In this document: positions 16,234-23,787 of the stretch, one piece after another
Layout: each line of letters opens with the position of its first letter
How positions within the stretch are numbered: position 1 is the stretch's first letter
Source: 3107 sp965216225
GTDB taxonomy: Bacteria; Pseudomonadota; Alphaproteobacteria; Rhodobacterales; Rhodobacteraceae
Assembly (NCBI GenBank): GCA_965216225.1
Contig: CBDCFF010000015.1
Span: 1 to 24,151 of the forward strand
Direction: 5' to 3'
Length of the DNA: 24,151 nt
Made by a program: the position numbers and the translations under genes
Notes under the pieces: model-generated
The model's database searches: none
What the model was told of the DNA's origin: nothing
What the model saw: the letters and a program-made list of their open reading frames with translations, nothing else

Positions 16234-16892
16234 CCATCCACGAACGGCGCATCATCGCCCCACAGTGTGCGAACCCGCCGGTCACGCCCGCAGGCGTCGC
16301 GATAGAGCCTGTAGGCCTCTGACTGACGCTTGATGCCAAAGCGCGTAAGCACCCGGTTCTGTCCCCTGTAATAATCCTGATGGTAGTCTTCGGCGGGATA
16401 GAAGGCCATGCGGGTCAGAACCGGGGTGACGATCTGCCGGCCCAATGCGGATTGCGCCGCTGCCCTGGCTGCCTCTGCGGTGGCGCGTTCCGCAGTGTCG
16501 GAGACGAAAATCGCGGTGCGGTAGCTGTCGCCGCGATCACAGAACTGCCCGCCCGCATCGGTGGGATCGACAGAGCGAAAGAAGAGGTGCAAAAGCTGCT
16601 CATGGCTGACGCGACCGGGGTCATAGGCGATCTCGACCGCTTCGTAATGGCCTGTGCCGCCGCGCGTGACCTGCTTGTAGGCAGGGTTTTCCACATGCCC
16701 GCCGGTGAAGCCGGAGACAGCCTCGATCACGCCGGGCACGCTTTCGAAATCGGACTCGACGCACCAGAAGCAGCCACCCGCAAAGATCGCCGTCGCGCGA
16801 TCCTGCGCCTGCGCGGATGCGCACGAAAGCATCGCGCCAACCGCCATGGCCGCCAGAAGAACGACCGGTTTCATCATCTTGCCGCGAGTCAT
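16224..16892 (-). CDS. msrA: Peptide-methionine (S)-S-oxide reductase MsrA, exported
   Basis: 222-residue MsrA that reduces methionine-S-sulfoxide in proteins. The catalytic motif is GCFWC (40-44, Cys41). GGTGHYEAVEI and FYPAEDYHQDYY are the further family blocks, and a possible resolving Cys lies near the C-terminus (RDACGRD). Residues 1-30 form a signal peptide: a basic start, hydrophobic VVLLAAMAVGAML, then ASAQA before the mature domain. This indicates a periplasmic enzyme. A Cys at 24 within LSC could be a weak lipobox but fits poorly. ATG 16892 has GGAGAGG about 7 bases upstream. Confidence 0.92.
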   Translation of the reverse strand: MTRGKMMKPVVLLAAMAVGAMLSCASAQAQDRATAIFAGGCFWCVESDFESVPGVIEAVSGFTGGHVENPAYKQVTRGGTGHYEAVEIAYDPGRVSHEQLLHLFFRSVDPTDAGGQFCDRGDSYRTAIFVSDTAERATAEAARAAAQSALGRQIVTPVLTRMAFYPAEDYHQDYYRGQNRVLTRFGIKRQSEAYRLYRDACGRDRRVRTLWGDDAPFVDGHF

Positions 16893-17058
16893 CTCTGCGC
16901 CTCTCCGTTTGCACGGATCATGCAGAATGCCGCCGGGCGTCGCAAGCGCACATGTCGCGACCTCACCATCTGGTGATCAGGTTTTATCGCTTGCCCTGTG
17001 GGCCGATGCGCATAGGTTGCGGTCCGGGGAACCAGCGGGCAACGGGGGGCAACGGGTC

Positions 17059-17772
17059 ATGCGCATCGCAATGTGGTCGGGGCCGCGCAATCTGTCTACG
17101 GCGATGATGTATGCGTTCGGGAACCGCGCCGATTGTGCGGTGGTGGATGAGCCTTTCTATGCCGCCTATCTGCGCATGACAGGGCTGGATCATCCGATGC
17201 GGGACCGGATACTGGCGGCGCAAAGCCGGGAACCCGATCATGTGATCGAGGGCCTTGTCGGCCCAAACCCTGCCGGGAAGGCGATTTTCTATCAGAAATA
17301 CATGTCCCAGCACATGATCCCCGGCATCGGTCGCGGCTGGCTGGGGCAGGTTCGAAACGTTTTTCTGATCCGCCATCCCGCGCGGGTGATCGCAAGCTAT
17401 GCGGCCAGACGTGAAAACCCGATGCTGGATGACATCGGTTTCCGGCAGCAGGCGGAACTGTACGATCTGGTCAGCGCGCAGGGCGGTGATCCGGTCGTGG
17501 TTGACAGTCACGATATTCGCAATGATCCGGAAGGCATGTTGCGCAAACTGTGCGAGGCGACGGGAATCGCCTTCGATCCGGCCATGCTGCGCTGGCCGAA
17601 GGGCGGGCATGTCGCGGATGGCGTATGGGCGCGACACTGGTATGGCGTGGTCCGGAACAGCACCGGCTTTGCAGGGGCACAGGGACCGCTTCCCGAACTG
17701 CCCGATGACCTGCGGCCGGTGTTGAAGGCGGCGCTGCCGTTTTACGAAAGGATGACGGCGGCAAGGCTGTGA
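17059..17772 (+). CDS. Sulfotransferase-like P-loop protein
   Basis: 237-residue protein of the sulfotransferase superfamily. The N-terminal strand-loop WSGPRNLSTAMM (6-17) resembles the 5'-phosphosulfate-binding loop, and FLIRHPARVIASYAARR (about 100-116) resembles the 3'-phosphate-binding motif. This subgroup is often labelled sulfotransferase-like or, through fusions in plants, branched-chain aminotransferase-like. Substrate is unknown and PAPS use is only inferred. ATG 17059 begins right at the conserved MRIAMWSGPRN. A frame open back to 16705 overlaps msrA and is not conserved. It stands alone between msrA and argG, with a 166-base gap upstream. Confidence 0.78.
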   Translation: MRIAMWSGPRNLSTAMMYAFGNRADCAVVDEPFYAAYLRMTGLDHPMRDRILAAQSREPDHVIEGLVGPNPAGKAIFYQKYMSQHMIPGIGRGWLGQVRNVFLIRHPARVIASYAARRENPMLDDIGFRQQAELYDLVSAQGGDPVVVDSHDIRNDPEGMLRKLCEATGIAFDPAMLRWPKGGHVADGVWARHWYGVVRNSTGFAGAQGPLPELPDDLRPVLKAALPFYERMTAARL

Positions 17773-17829
17773 TGCCGCACGCCATTGCGCGACACGCCCG
17801 TCAGAAAGTGACCGGGCGCGGCGAAAAGG

Positions 17830-19056
17830 TCATCGTCCTGTGCGGCGGTCGCGCATTGCCAGCAGGCGCAGGCGCAGTGCGTTCAGTTTTATGAAACCGG
17901 CGGCGTCTTTCTGGTCATAGGCGCCGGCGTCCTCTTCAAAGGTCACATGCTGTTCGGAATAGAGGCTGTGTTCGGACCAGCGGCCAACGCAGGCGGCGCG
18001 CCCCTTGTAGAGCTTGATCCGCACCGTGCCGGTGACATGTTCCTGGCTTTTGTCGATGGCGGCTTGCAGCATCCCGCGCTCGGGGCTGAACCAGAAACCG
18101 TTATAGATCAACTCTGCATATTGCGGCATCAGTTGATCCTTCAGGTGCATTGCGCCGCGGTCCATGGTGATGGATTCGACGCCGCGATGGGCCTCCAGCA
18201 GGATCGTGCCGCCCGGAGTCTCATAGATGCCGCGGGATTTCATGCCGATAAAACGGCCCTCGACCAGATCGAGGCGGCCAATGCCATGCCTGCGACCGTA
18301 TTCGTTGAGCCGGGTCAGGATCGTTGCCGGGCTCATCGTGCTGCCGTTGATGCTGACGGCATCGCCGCCCTCAAACCCGATTTCGATGAATTCCGGGATG
18401 TCGGGGGCGTCTTCGGGATGCACCGTGCGCTGATAGACGTAATCCGGGGCCATTACTGCGGGGTCTTCCAGAACCTTGCCTTCGGACGAAGTGTGCAGCA
18501 GGTTCGCATCCACCGAGAACGGCGCCTCTCCGCGCTTGTCCCCGGCAATCGGAATCTGATGGGCTTCGGCGAATTTCAGCAGTTTGCTGCGGGAAGTCAG
18601 GGTCCATTCCCGCCACGGAGCGATCACCCGTATATCGGGGTTCAATGCGTAGGCGGCCAGCTCGAAGCGCACCTGATCGTTGCCCTTGCCGGTCGCGCCA
18701 TGGGCCACGGCATCGGCGCCGGTCTCCCCGGCAATCTCGATCAGGCGTCTGGAAATCAGTGGCCGCGCGATGGCGGTGCCCAGCAGATAGAGGCCCTCAT
18801 AGACCGCATTGGCGCGGAACATCGGGAAGACGAAATCGCGCGCGAACTCCTCGCGGACATCCTCGATGTGGATGTTCTCCGGCCGGATGCCCAGCAGTTC
18901 CGCCTTTCTGCGGGCGGGTTCCAGCTCTTCCCCCTGGCCAAGATCGGCGGTGAAGGTCACGACCTCGCAGCCATATTCGGTTTGCAGCCATTTCAGGATG
19001 ATCGAAGTATCGAGGCCGCCGGAATAGGCGAGGACAACTTTCCTAGGCGCGGACAT
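17830..19056 (-). CDS. argG: Argininosuccinate synthase
   Basis: 408-residue ATP-dependent ligase joining citrulline and aspartate in arginine synthesis. The ATP-binding motif is AYSGGLDTS (10-18). GATGKGNDQVRFE, REWTLTSR and the EGKVLEDP segments are family blocks, and the C-terminus is complete. ATG 19056 has AGGGA about 7 bases upstream. A frame extending to 19089 adds 11 residues. It is a single gene here, with no other arginine genes in the window. Confidence 0.96.
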   Translation of the reverse strand: MSAPRKVVLAYSGGLDTSIILKWLQTEYGCEVVTFTADLGQGEELEPARRKAELLGIRPENIHIEDVREEFARDFVFPMFRANAVYEGLYLLGTAIARPLISRRLIEIAGETGADAVAHGATGKGNDQVRFELAAYALNPDIRVIAPWREWTLTSRSKLLKFAEAHQIPIAGDKRGEAPFSVDANLLHTSSEGKVLEDPAVMAPDYVYQRTVHPEDAPDIPEFIEIGFEGGDAVSINGSTMSPATILTRLNEYGRRHGIGRLDLVEGRFIGMKSRGIYETPGGTILLEAHRGVESITMDRGAMHLKDQLMPQYAELIYNGFWFSPERGMLQAAIDKSQEHVTGTVRIKLYKGRAACVGRWSEHSLYSEQHVTFEEDAGAYDQKDAAGFIKLNALRLRLLAMRDRRTGR

Positions 19057-19201
19057 CTGTATTCCCTCATTCGGATGACGGACGGGCACTAGCGGATTTT
19101 GGGGATGGGGGCAAGTTCCGCCCGGTCATTCACGGTGCCGGGGGCCGGGGCCTTGCCTGCCGGGGCATCGCCAATGACCGGACACTGGCGCAATTCATGA
19201 A

Positions 19202-19534
19202 TCAGGCGGCGCTGTCAAAGCCGCCTTGCGCCATGAACTGCGCCTTGGACATGTCATAGGCGTCGAAGATACGCGAAAGCTCCACCTCTTCGCTTCGGCC
19301 TTCGGCGCTGGCATGTTCACCGGTTTTGCAAAGCTCGGCCAGTGTCGCAAAGCCGAGGTTGAGCGCGCTGCCCTTCAGGAAATGCAGCCTGGCCTGATAC
19401 CGGCTTTCATCAGGGTTGGCCTTCAGGTCTGCGATGACCTCTTCGACTTCTTCGAAGAAGATTTCGGCCACCGCTGCAAAATCGTCTTCTCCAACCTCTG
19501 AACGAAGCTCTTCGACGCGCGCCCAGTCTATCAT
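19202..19534 (-). CDS. Stand-alone histidine phosphotransfer (Hpt) protein
   Basis: 110-residue helical protein with one Hpt domain. The phosphoacceptor motif is HFLKGSALNLGF, His51, matching HxLKGxxxxxG. Acidic N-terminal helices (EVGEDDFAAVAEIFFEEVEEV) come first. AGAGGG upstream of ATG 19534 supports the start. It is divergent from the response regulator-phosphatase gene 153 bases away, so a phosphorelay connecting the two is likely but inferred. Confidence 0.85.
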   Translation of the reverse strand: MIDWARVEELRSEVGEDDFAAVAEIFFEEVEEVIADLKANPDESRYQARLHFLKGSALNLGFATLAELCKTGEHASAEGRSEEVELSRIFDAYDMSKAQFMAQGGFDSAA

Positions 19535-19686
19535 CTCGCCCTCTGATCCGGGTTTCGGTATCGGAAGGCTACGGGCAGAGGGTTAACGTCTGGTAAGTTC
19601 GGGCGCGCGTGAACGCCGGCGAATTTCACCGCCCGTTAAGACCCGGCCTGTACCCCTGTCGCAGTATGTGGCGCCGGCGCGCGGGC

Positions 19687-20997
19687 ATGATGAAGCAGCT
19701 TTCTGGCCGATCGGAACCTTTGGACATGATGCCCGTGAAGGAACAGGGAAAGCCGCGCTCCATTCTGGTTGTGGATGACAGCCGTTTGCAGCGGCGCATC
19801 CTGTGCAGCCTGCTTGGCAAATGGGGCTACGAACTGCATGAGGCGGAATCGGGCGAGGAAGCGCTGAAAATCTGCCGGACCCGTCACATTGACCTGATCC
19901 TCAGCGACTGGATGATGCCGGGCATGGGCGGGCCGGATTTCTGCCGCGCCTTTCGCACGCTGGAGCGGAAAAGTTACGGTTATTTCATCCTGCTGACCTC
20001 CAAAAGCGCGAAGGAGGAGGTCGCGCAGGGGCTGGACGCCGGGGCTGACGATTTCCTGACCAAGCCGGTCCATCCCGATGAACTGCGGGCGCGGATCATC
20101 GCGGGCGAGCGGATTCAGGCGATGGAACGCGAGTTGCATGAAAAAAACCGTATCGTCTCATCGACACTGGCGCAGTTGCAGGCCCTCTATGACCGGATCG
20201 ACCGCGATCTGGTGGAGGCGCGCAAGTTGCAGCAATCGCTGGTGCGCGAACGGTTTCGGGACTATGGTGCCGCCGCCGTCACGCTGATGCTGCGGCCCAG
20301 CGGGCATGTGGGCGGCGATCTGGTGGGCATGTTTCCGATAAACGACCGGCAGATCGGCATATACGGAATCGATGTGTCCGGCCACGGCATCGCCTCGGCG
20401 CTGATGACGGCGCGGCTGGCGGGTTATTTTCCCGCAGGCAAACCGGATCAGAATATCGCGCTGCGGCAGGACCACCGGGGCGCATGGCATCCCCGCCCGC
20501 CGTCCGGGGTGGCCGCGACGCTGAACGCGCTGATCTTGCAGGAGATGGAGACGGAACATTACCTGACGCTGCTTCTGGGCCATCTTGACCTGACAAGCGG
20601 ACATATGGTGATGACCCAGGCCGGACACCCCCATCCGGTGATTCAGCGCCGGGCGGGCGCGATTGAAACCGTGGGGGTCGGCGGTATGCCGGTCGGCCTG
20701 ATCGACGGCGCGGATTTTGAGGATTTCGAAGTGACGCTGACGCCCGGCGACCGCATCCTGGTCCTGTCGGACGGCGTGACGGAGTGCAGCGATGCGCAGG
20801 GCCACATGCTTGAGGGTGCCGGTCTTTGCGCGATGCTTGGAAAGAATGCCGGTATTCGCGGGGAACGTCTGACCGAGGCCCTGATCCGGGACCTGACGGA
20901 GTTTGCGGGCGGCGCGGATTTTGAAGACGACATTTCCGCCGTACTGGTGGAATTCAACGGCGGGCGCGCAGAAAGTCCAGACAGTATCGGCGCATGA
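19687..20997 (+). CDS. Response regulator with PP2C/SpoIIE-type phosphatase output (RsbU/RbaY-like)
   Basis: 436 residues from the chosen start. The receiver domain (about 24-140) has acidic pair D30/D31, phosphoacceptor D74 (ILSDWMMPGM), T104 and K126 (LTKP). A coiled-coil linker (about 143-190) follows. The PP2C/SpoIIE phosphatase domain has metal-binding motifs GGDLVG (209-214), DVSGHG (229-234), LSDGVTE (360-366) and the terminal EDDISAVLVEF. Such proteins dephosphorylate an anti-anti-sigma factor in partner-switching systems. RbaY of Rhodobacter capsulatus, which affects gene transfer agent output, is a similar architecture. No anti-sigma or antagonist gene is nearby. The start is uncertain: GTG 19609, ATG 19666, 19687, 19690 and 19726 are all in frame. 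Its 3' end overlaps the convergent NUDIX gene by 44 bases. Confidence 0.86.
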   Translation: MMKQLSGRSEPLDMMPVKEQGKPRSILVVDDSRLQRRILCSLLGKWGYELHEAESGEEALKICRTRHIDLILSDWMMPGMGGPDFCRAFRTLERKSYGYFILLTSKSAKEEVAQGLDAGADDFLTKPVHPDELRARIIAGERIQAMERELHEKNRIVSSTLAQLQALYDRIDRDLVEARKLQQSLVRERFRDYGAAAVTLMLRPSGHVGGDLVGMFPINDRQIGIYGIDVSGHGIASALMTARLAGYFPAGKPDQNIALRQDHRGAWHPRPPSGVAATLNALILQEMETEHYLTLLLGHLDLTSGHMVMTQAGHPHPVIQRRAGAIETVGVGGMPVGLIDGADFEDFEVTLTPGDRILVLSDGVTECSDAQGHMLEGAGLCAMLGKNAGIRGERLTEALIRDLTEFAGGADFEDDISAVLVEFNGGRAESPDSIGA

Positions 20998-21412
20998 ATT
21001 GCCGGTCGCCGGGGTTTGCCAGCATGGCGGCCGCCGCTTCCATATCGACCCAGATTGCGGTGTGTCCGGCCTCTGCCGGCGGGCCAAGCCGCAACGCGGG
21101 GCGGGCATGATAGACATGACATATCTTTTCCGCCCAGAGATCGTATTCGGGCATATGGACAAAGCGGCGAAAGGCCCCCAGCCGTCTGGGGGGCGTCACG
21201 CGCCAGCCGGTTTCCTCGTAAACTTCGCGATGCAGCGTGCCGAGGGCCGATTCGCCCGAGTCGATGCCGCCGCCGGGCAACTGGAATTCCGGTTCCGGCT
21301 CTGCCTGATGGGTCAGCAGAACCCGCCGCCCCAACGCCAGAATCGCATAGACGCCGGGCCGGTTGACGTATCTGACGCCCCTGATCGGGGGCTTGTCCAC
21401 TCTTCTGATCAT
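20954..21412 (-). CDS. NUDIX hydrolase
   Basis: 152-residue NUDIX enzyme with a perfect box GX5EX7REUXEEXGU at 48-70 (G48, E54, R62, E63, E66, E67, G69). The surrounding segment EFQLPGGGID and the late WVDMEAA resemble small NUDIX proteins of Rhodobacterales. The substrate, a nucleoside-diphosphate-linked compound, cannot be read from sequence. ATG 21412 has AAGGA about 7 bases upstream. A much longer frame to 22282 runs antisense through hslO and the next NUDIX gene and is not real. It is divergent from the hslo remnant and ends 44 bases inside the phosphatase gene. Confidence 0.88.
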   Translation of the reverse strand: MIRRVDKPPIRGVRYVNRPGVYAILALGRRVLLTHQAEPEPEFQLPGGGIDSGESALGTLHREVYEETGWRVTPPRRLGAFRRFVHMPEYDLWAEKICHVYHARPALRLGPPAEAGHTAIWVDMEAAAAMLANPGDRQFMRRYCLDFLRARR

Positions 21413-21486
21413 GACGGTCCTTTTCCGGCGGTTGCTCCGCCTGCACGGACGCGGTATGCCAATCCCGGACGCGCAAGGAAACCCCC

Positions 21487-21835
21487 ATGACGCTGAGCGG
21501 TCGGATTGCCCGGGACGACACGATCCTGCCTTTTCAGTTCGACCGGTCCGGTATCCGTGGCCGGATCGCCCGGCTGGACGGGGTTCCGGACGAGATACTG
21601 TCACGGCACGACCACCCGCCGGCGCGCGGGGTGATTCTGCAACACATGCCCGAAGCCTCTGCCGGTGCGAAGGGTGCGCGAAAGCCTGTCGATCCATTCG
21701 GCCAGGGACATCGCCCATATGACAGGGCAAGACGGCGCCGTCACCGCAGACTGTCAGTTCTGCGGCGCGCATTACGCGATGGACCCGGAGGCGACGGGAT
21801 TCGAAGCGGAAGCGGGGGCGCATGACCGGCGGTGA
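21487..21835 (+). pseudogene. hslO: Hsp33 redox chaperone HslO, internally deleted and frameshifted remnant
   Basis: Residues 5-49 (GRIARDDTILPFQFDRSGIR then ARLDGVPDEILSRHDHPP) match the Hsp33 N-terminus. The frame then jumps directly to GVILQHMPEAS, which belongs well into the chaperone core, so roughly 140 codons are missing. Near 21665-21670 a second junction shifts the frame. The sequence from 21668 reads RRVRESLSIHSARDIAHM then DCQFCGAHY and ends at TGA 21833-21835, matching the Hsp33 C-terminus. The second half of the zinc redox switch (CxxC, CQFC) survives but the first CxC is gone. About 113 codons remain of ~320. A good ribosome site (AAGGAA) is retained. It overlaps the next gene by 14 bases. 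Confidence 0.86.
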
Positions 21836-22424
21836 GATCAGAACGAAAATCCGTGCGGCACTCGGCCGCGACGGGCAAGGGTCTTCCGATTTCGACCTGA
21901 ATCCGGGCGTTGCCCTGCCGGATGAGCGCCGCCTGCGCCCGGCTGCGGTCCTCGTGCCGATCCTTGCGGTGGATGACGCCCCGCGCGTGATCCTGACAAA
22001 GCGCGCCTCGGGCCTGAAACACCACCCCGGCCAGATTGCCTTTCCGGGCGGGAAACTTGATGCGGGCGACAGTTCGGCCCCGGCGGCGGCCCTGCGCGAG
22101 GCCCGGGAGGAGATTGGCCTGCCGCCGGAAGCCGTGGACATACTGGGCATGTTGCCGGAACATGAAACAGTCACCTGTTTTTCGGTCACGCCAATCATCG
22201 GATTGATCGAACAACCTGTCGAACTGGTGGCGGAGCCCGGCGAAACCGGGGAAATTTTCACCGTTCCGCTTTCGCATGTCACCGACCCCGGCAGGTTTTC
22301 GGTGCGCTCGCGCCATTGGCGGCGGGAGCGGCGCTATTATTATACCGTGCCGTATGGTCCTTATTATATCTGGGGCGCGACCGCACGAATCCTGCGGGGC
22401 CTTGCGGAAAGGCTGAAGACGTGA
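21822..22424 (+). CDS. CoA pyrophosphatase, NUDIX family (NudL/YeaB-like)
   Basis: 200-residue NUDIX hydrolase. The CoA-type signature around residues 65-83 (LKHHPGQIAFPGGKLDAGD) precedes the NUDIX helix ALREAREEIGL (90-100, with R92, E93, E96, E97). This subgroup splits coenzyme A into 4'-phosphopantetheine and 3',5'-ADP. PYYIWGATARIL near the C-terminus is also typical. ATG 21822 lies inside the tail of the hslO remnant. The stop overlaps the GTG of the CCA-adding enzyme by 4 bases (GTGA), so the two are translationally coupled. Confidence 0.9.
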   Translation: MTGGEIRTKIRAALGRDGQGSSDFDLNPGVALPDERRLRPAAVLVPILAVDDAPRVILTKRASGLKHHPGQIAFPGGKLDAGDSSAPAAALREAREEIGLPPEAVDILGMLPEHETVTCFSVTPIIGLIEQPVELVAEPGETGEIFTVPLSHVTDPGRFSVRSRHWRRERRYYYTVPYGPYYIWGATARILRGLAERLKT

Positions 22425-23578
22425 TCCGGCTGAACGCGGAATGGCTGCGCGATCCCCGGACGCAACGGGTGATGCGGATGCTGACGGACGCGGGCCATCA
22501 AGCCTGGTTCGTCGGCGGCTGCGTGCGCGACGGGCTGCTGGGCAGGCCGGTCACTGACGTGGACATCGCCACCAATGCACGGCCGGACCGGATATTCGCG
22601 CTGGCCGGGCGCACGGCGCTGAGGGCGGTTCCCACCGGATTCGACCATGGCACCGTCACCATCGTCTGTGATGGTCTGCCGCACGAAGTCACCACCTTTC
22701 GCCGGGATGTGAAAACCGACGGGCGGCGCGCGGTCGTGGCTTTTGCCGACCGGATGGAAGAAGACGCCCGGCGGCGCGATCTGACGATCAATGCGCTTTA
22801 TGCGGACATGGCGGGCAGGCTGGCCGATCCGGTGGCAAGCGGGCTGGCCGATCTGAAGGCGCGCCGCGTGCGGTTCATCGGCGATGCAGAGACGCGCATT
22901 CGCGAGGATTTTCTGCGGATTCTGCGCTTTTTCCGGTTTCACGCCTTTTATGGATCACCACAAAAGGGACCGGATGCAAAGGGGCTGGCGGCCTGCGCCG
23001 CGAATGCCGACGGGCTGGGAACCCTCGCCACTGAGCGCATCGGGGCCGAGATGCTGAAACTGCTGTCCGCCCCCGACCCTGCGCCGGTTCTGGCGGCGAT
23101 GTCCGCAGGCGGGATTCTGGCGCGGATTCTGCCTGGGGCGGGGCCGGGGTTTGTCGCCGCGCTGGTTCATCTGGAAGGCGCGACGCCCCCCGATCCGATC
23201 CACCGCCTTGCCGCCATCGGGGGCGAGGGCGCGGCGGAGCATCTGAGGCTGAGCAGAGCGGATGCGTCGGCGCTGTCGCTGCTGCGGGAGGGCATGACGG
23301 GAACCGGCAGCGGTGGCGAACTTGGCTATCGGCTGGGCGCAGCGCGTGCGCGCGATGTGATTCTGCTGCGGGCGGCGATGCAGGATCGGCCGGTTTCCGC
23401 TGGGACCGGGGCCGAAATCGCCAGAGGCGCCGCGGCCAGGTTTCCGGTATCCGCACGGGATCTGACGCCCGCACTTTCCGGCCGGGCGCTGGGCATTGAA
23501 CTGAAGCGGCTGGAGGCGGAATGGATCGCCTCCGGCTTCGCGCTTTCCCGCGCCGCGTTGCTGGCCCGGCGTTGCTGA
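22421..23578 (+). CDS. cca: CCA tRNA nucleotidyltransferase / poly(A) polymerase family
   Basis: 385-residue class II nucleotidyltransferase that adds or repairs the CCA end of tRNAs. The head domain has AWFVGGCVRDGLLGRP (28-43) and catalytic DVD (46-48). TGFDHGTVTIV, EVTTFRRD and RRRDLTINAL follow, then EDFLRILRFFRFHAFYG. The C-terminal body is divergent but full. GTG 22421 overlaps the upstream NUDIX stop by 4 bases. A longer frame from 22316 runs inside the NUDIX gene and is rejected. A poly(A) polymerase activity cannot be excluded from sequence alone. Confidence 0.92.
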   Translation: MIRLNAEWLRDPRTQRVMRMLTDAGHQAWFVGGCVRDGLLGRPVTDVDIATNARPDRIFALAGRTALRAVPTGFDHGTVTIVCDGLPHEVTTFRRDVKTDGRRAVVAFADRMEEDARRRDLTINALYADMAGRLADPVASGLADLKARRVRFIGDAETRIREDFLRILRFFRFHAFYGSPQKGPDAKGLAACAANADGLGTLATERIGAEMLKLLSAPDPAPVLAAMSAGGILARILPGAGPGFVAALVHLEGATPPDPIHRLAAIGGEGAAEHLRLSRADASALSLLREGMTGTGSGGELGYRLGAARARDVILLRAAMQDRPVSAGTGAEIARGAAARFPVSARDLTPALSGRALGIELKRLEAEWIASGFALSRAALLARRC

Positions 23579-23787
23579 CGCAAAAGACGTGACAACCGGC
23601 GGAATCTGCCATACCCATGGTGCATCGACACTTTCACATGGTAAAGGGACGCGCATGTCTTGGCGGATTCGCCTCATCTGACGCTGATCATCCACCCGGG
23701 CGACCGATTGGCGCCTGGGTCTGCATTTGTGTCCGTCCACGCTCATCAGTCCGGCCTGAACAACCCTTAGCAAATTGAAAATGCTTA
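23579..23787. other. Non-coding stretch between cca and the IS element
   Basis: No recognisable gene. A good ribosome site (AAAGGGA) precedes an ATG at 23654 that reads only eight codons before TGA. In another frame about 35 codons are open from about 23662 (GCGGATTCG) to TAG at 23768-23770, without a family I recognise. This could be the decayed edge of a gene cut by the insertion. An imperfect inverted repeat lies at 23765-23772 and 23782-23789 (CCTTAGCA / TGCTTAGG, 7 of 8 paired). Confidence 0.4.

Noticed and set aside
16705..17058. 118-codon N-terminal extension of the sulfotransferase-like gene
   Set aside because: It lies antisense within msrA and is not conserved in character. The family-like start is ATG 17059.
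17947..19092. 381-residue open frame antisense to argG
   Set aside because: The argG reading is unmistakable along the whole length, and this frame is its complement with no family resemblance.
19583..19597. CtrA-like site TTAA-N7-TAAG in the Hpt/phosphatase divergent gap
   Set aside because: The second half-site has two mismatches to TTAA. One half-site in a gap of this size is expected by chance.
21413..22282. Long N-terminal extension of the NUDIX gene on the minus strand
   Set aside because: The added region is antisense to the hslO remnant and the CoA NUDIX gene. ATG 21412 has its own ribosome site directly before the conserved domain.
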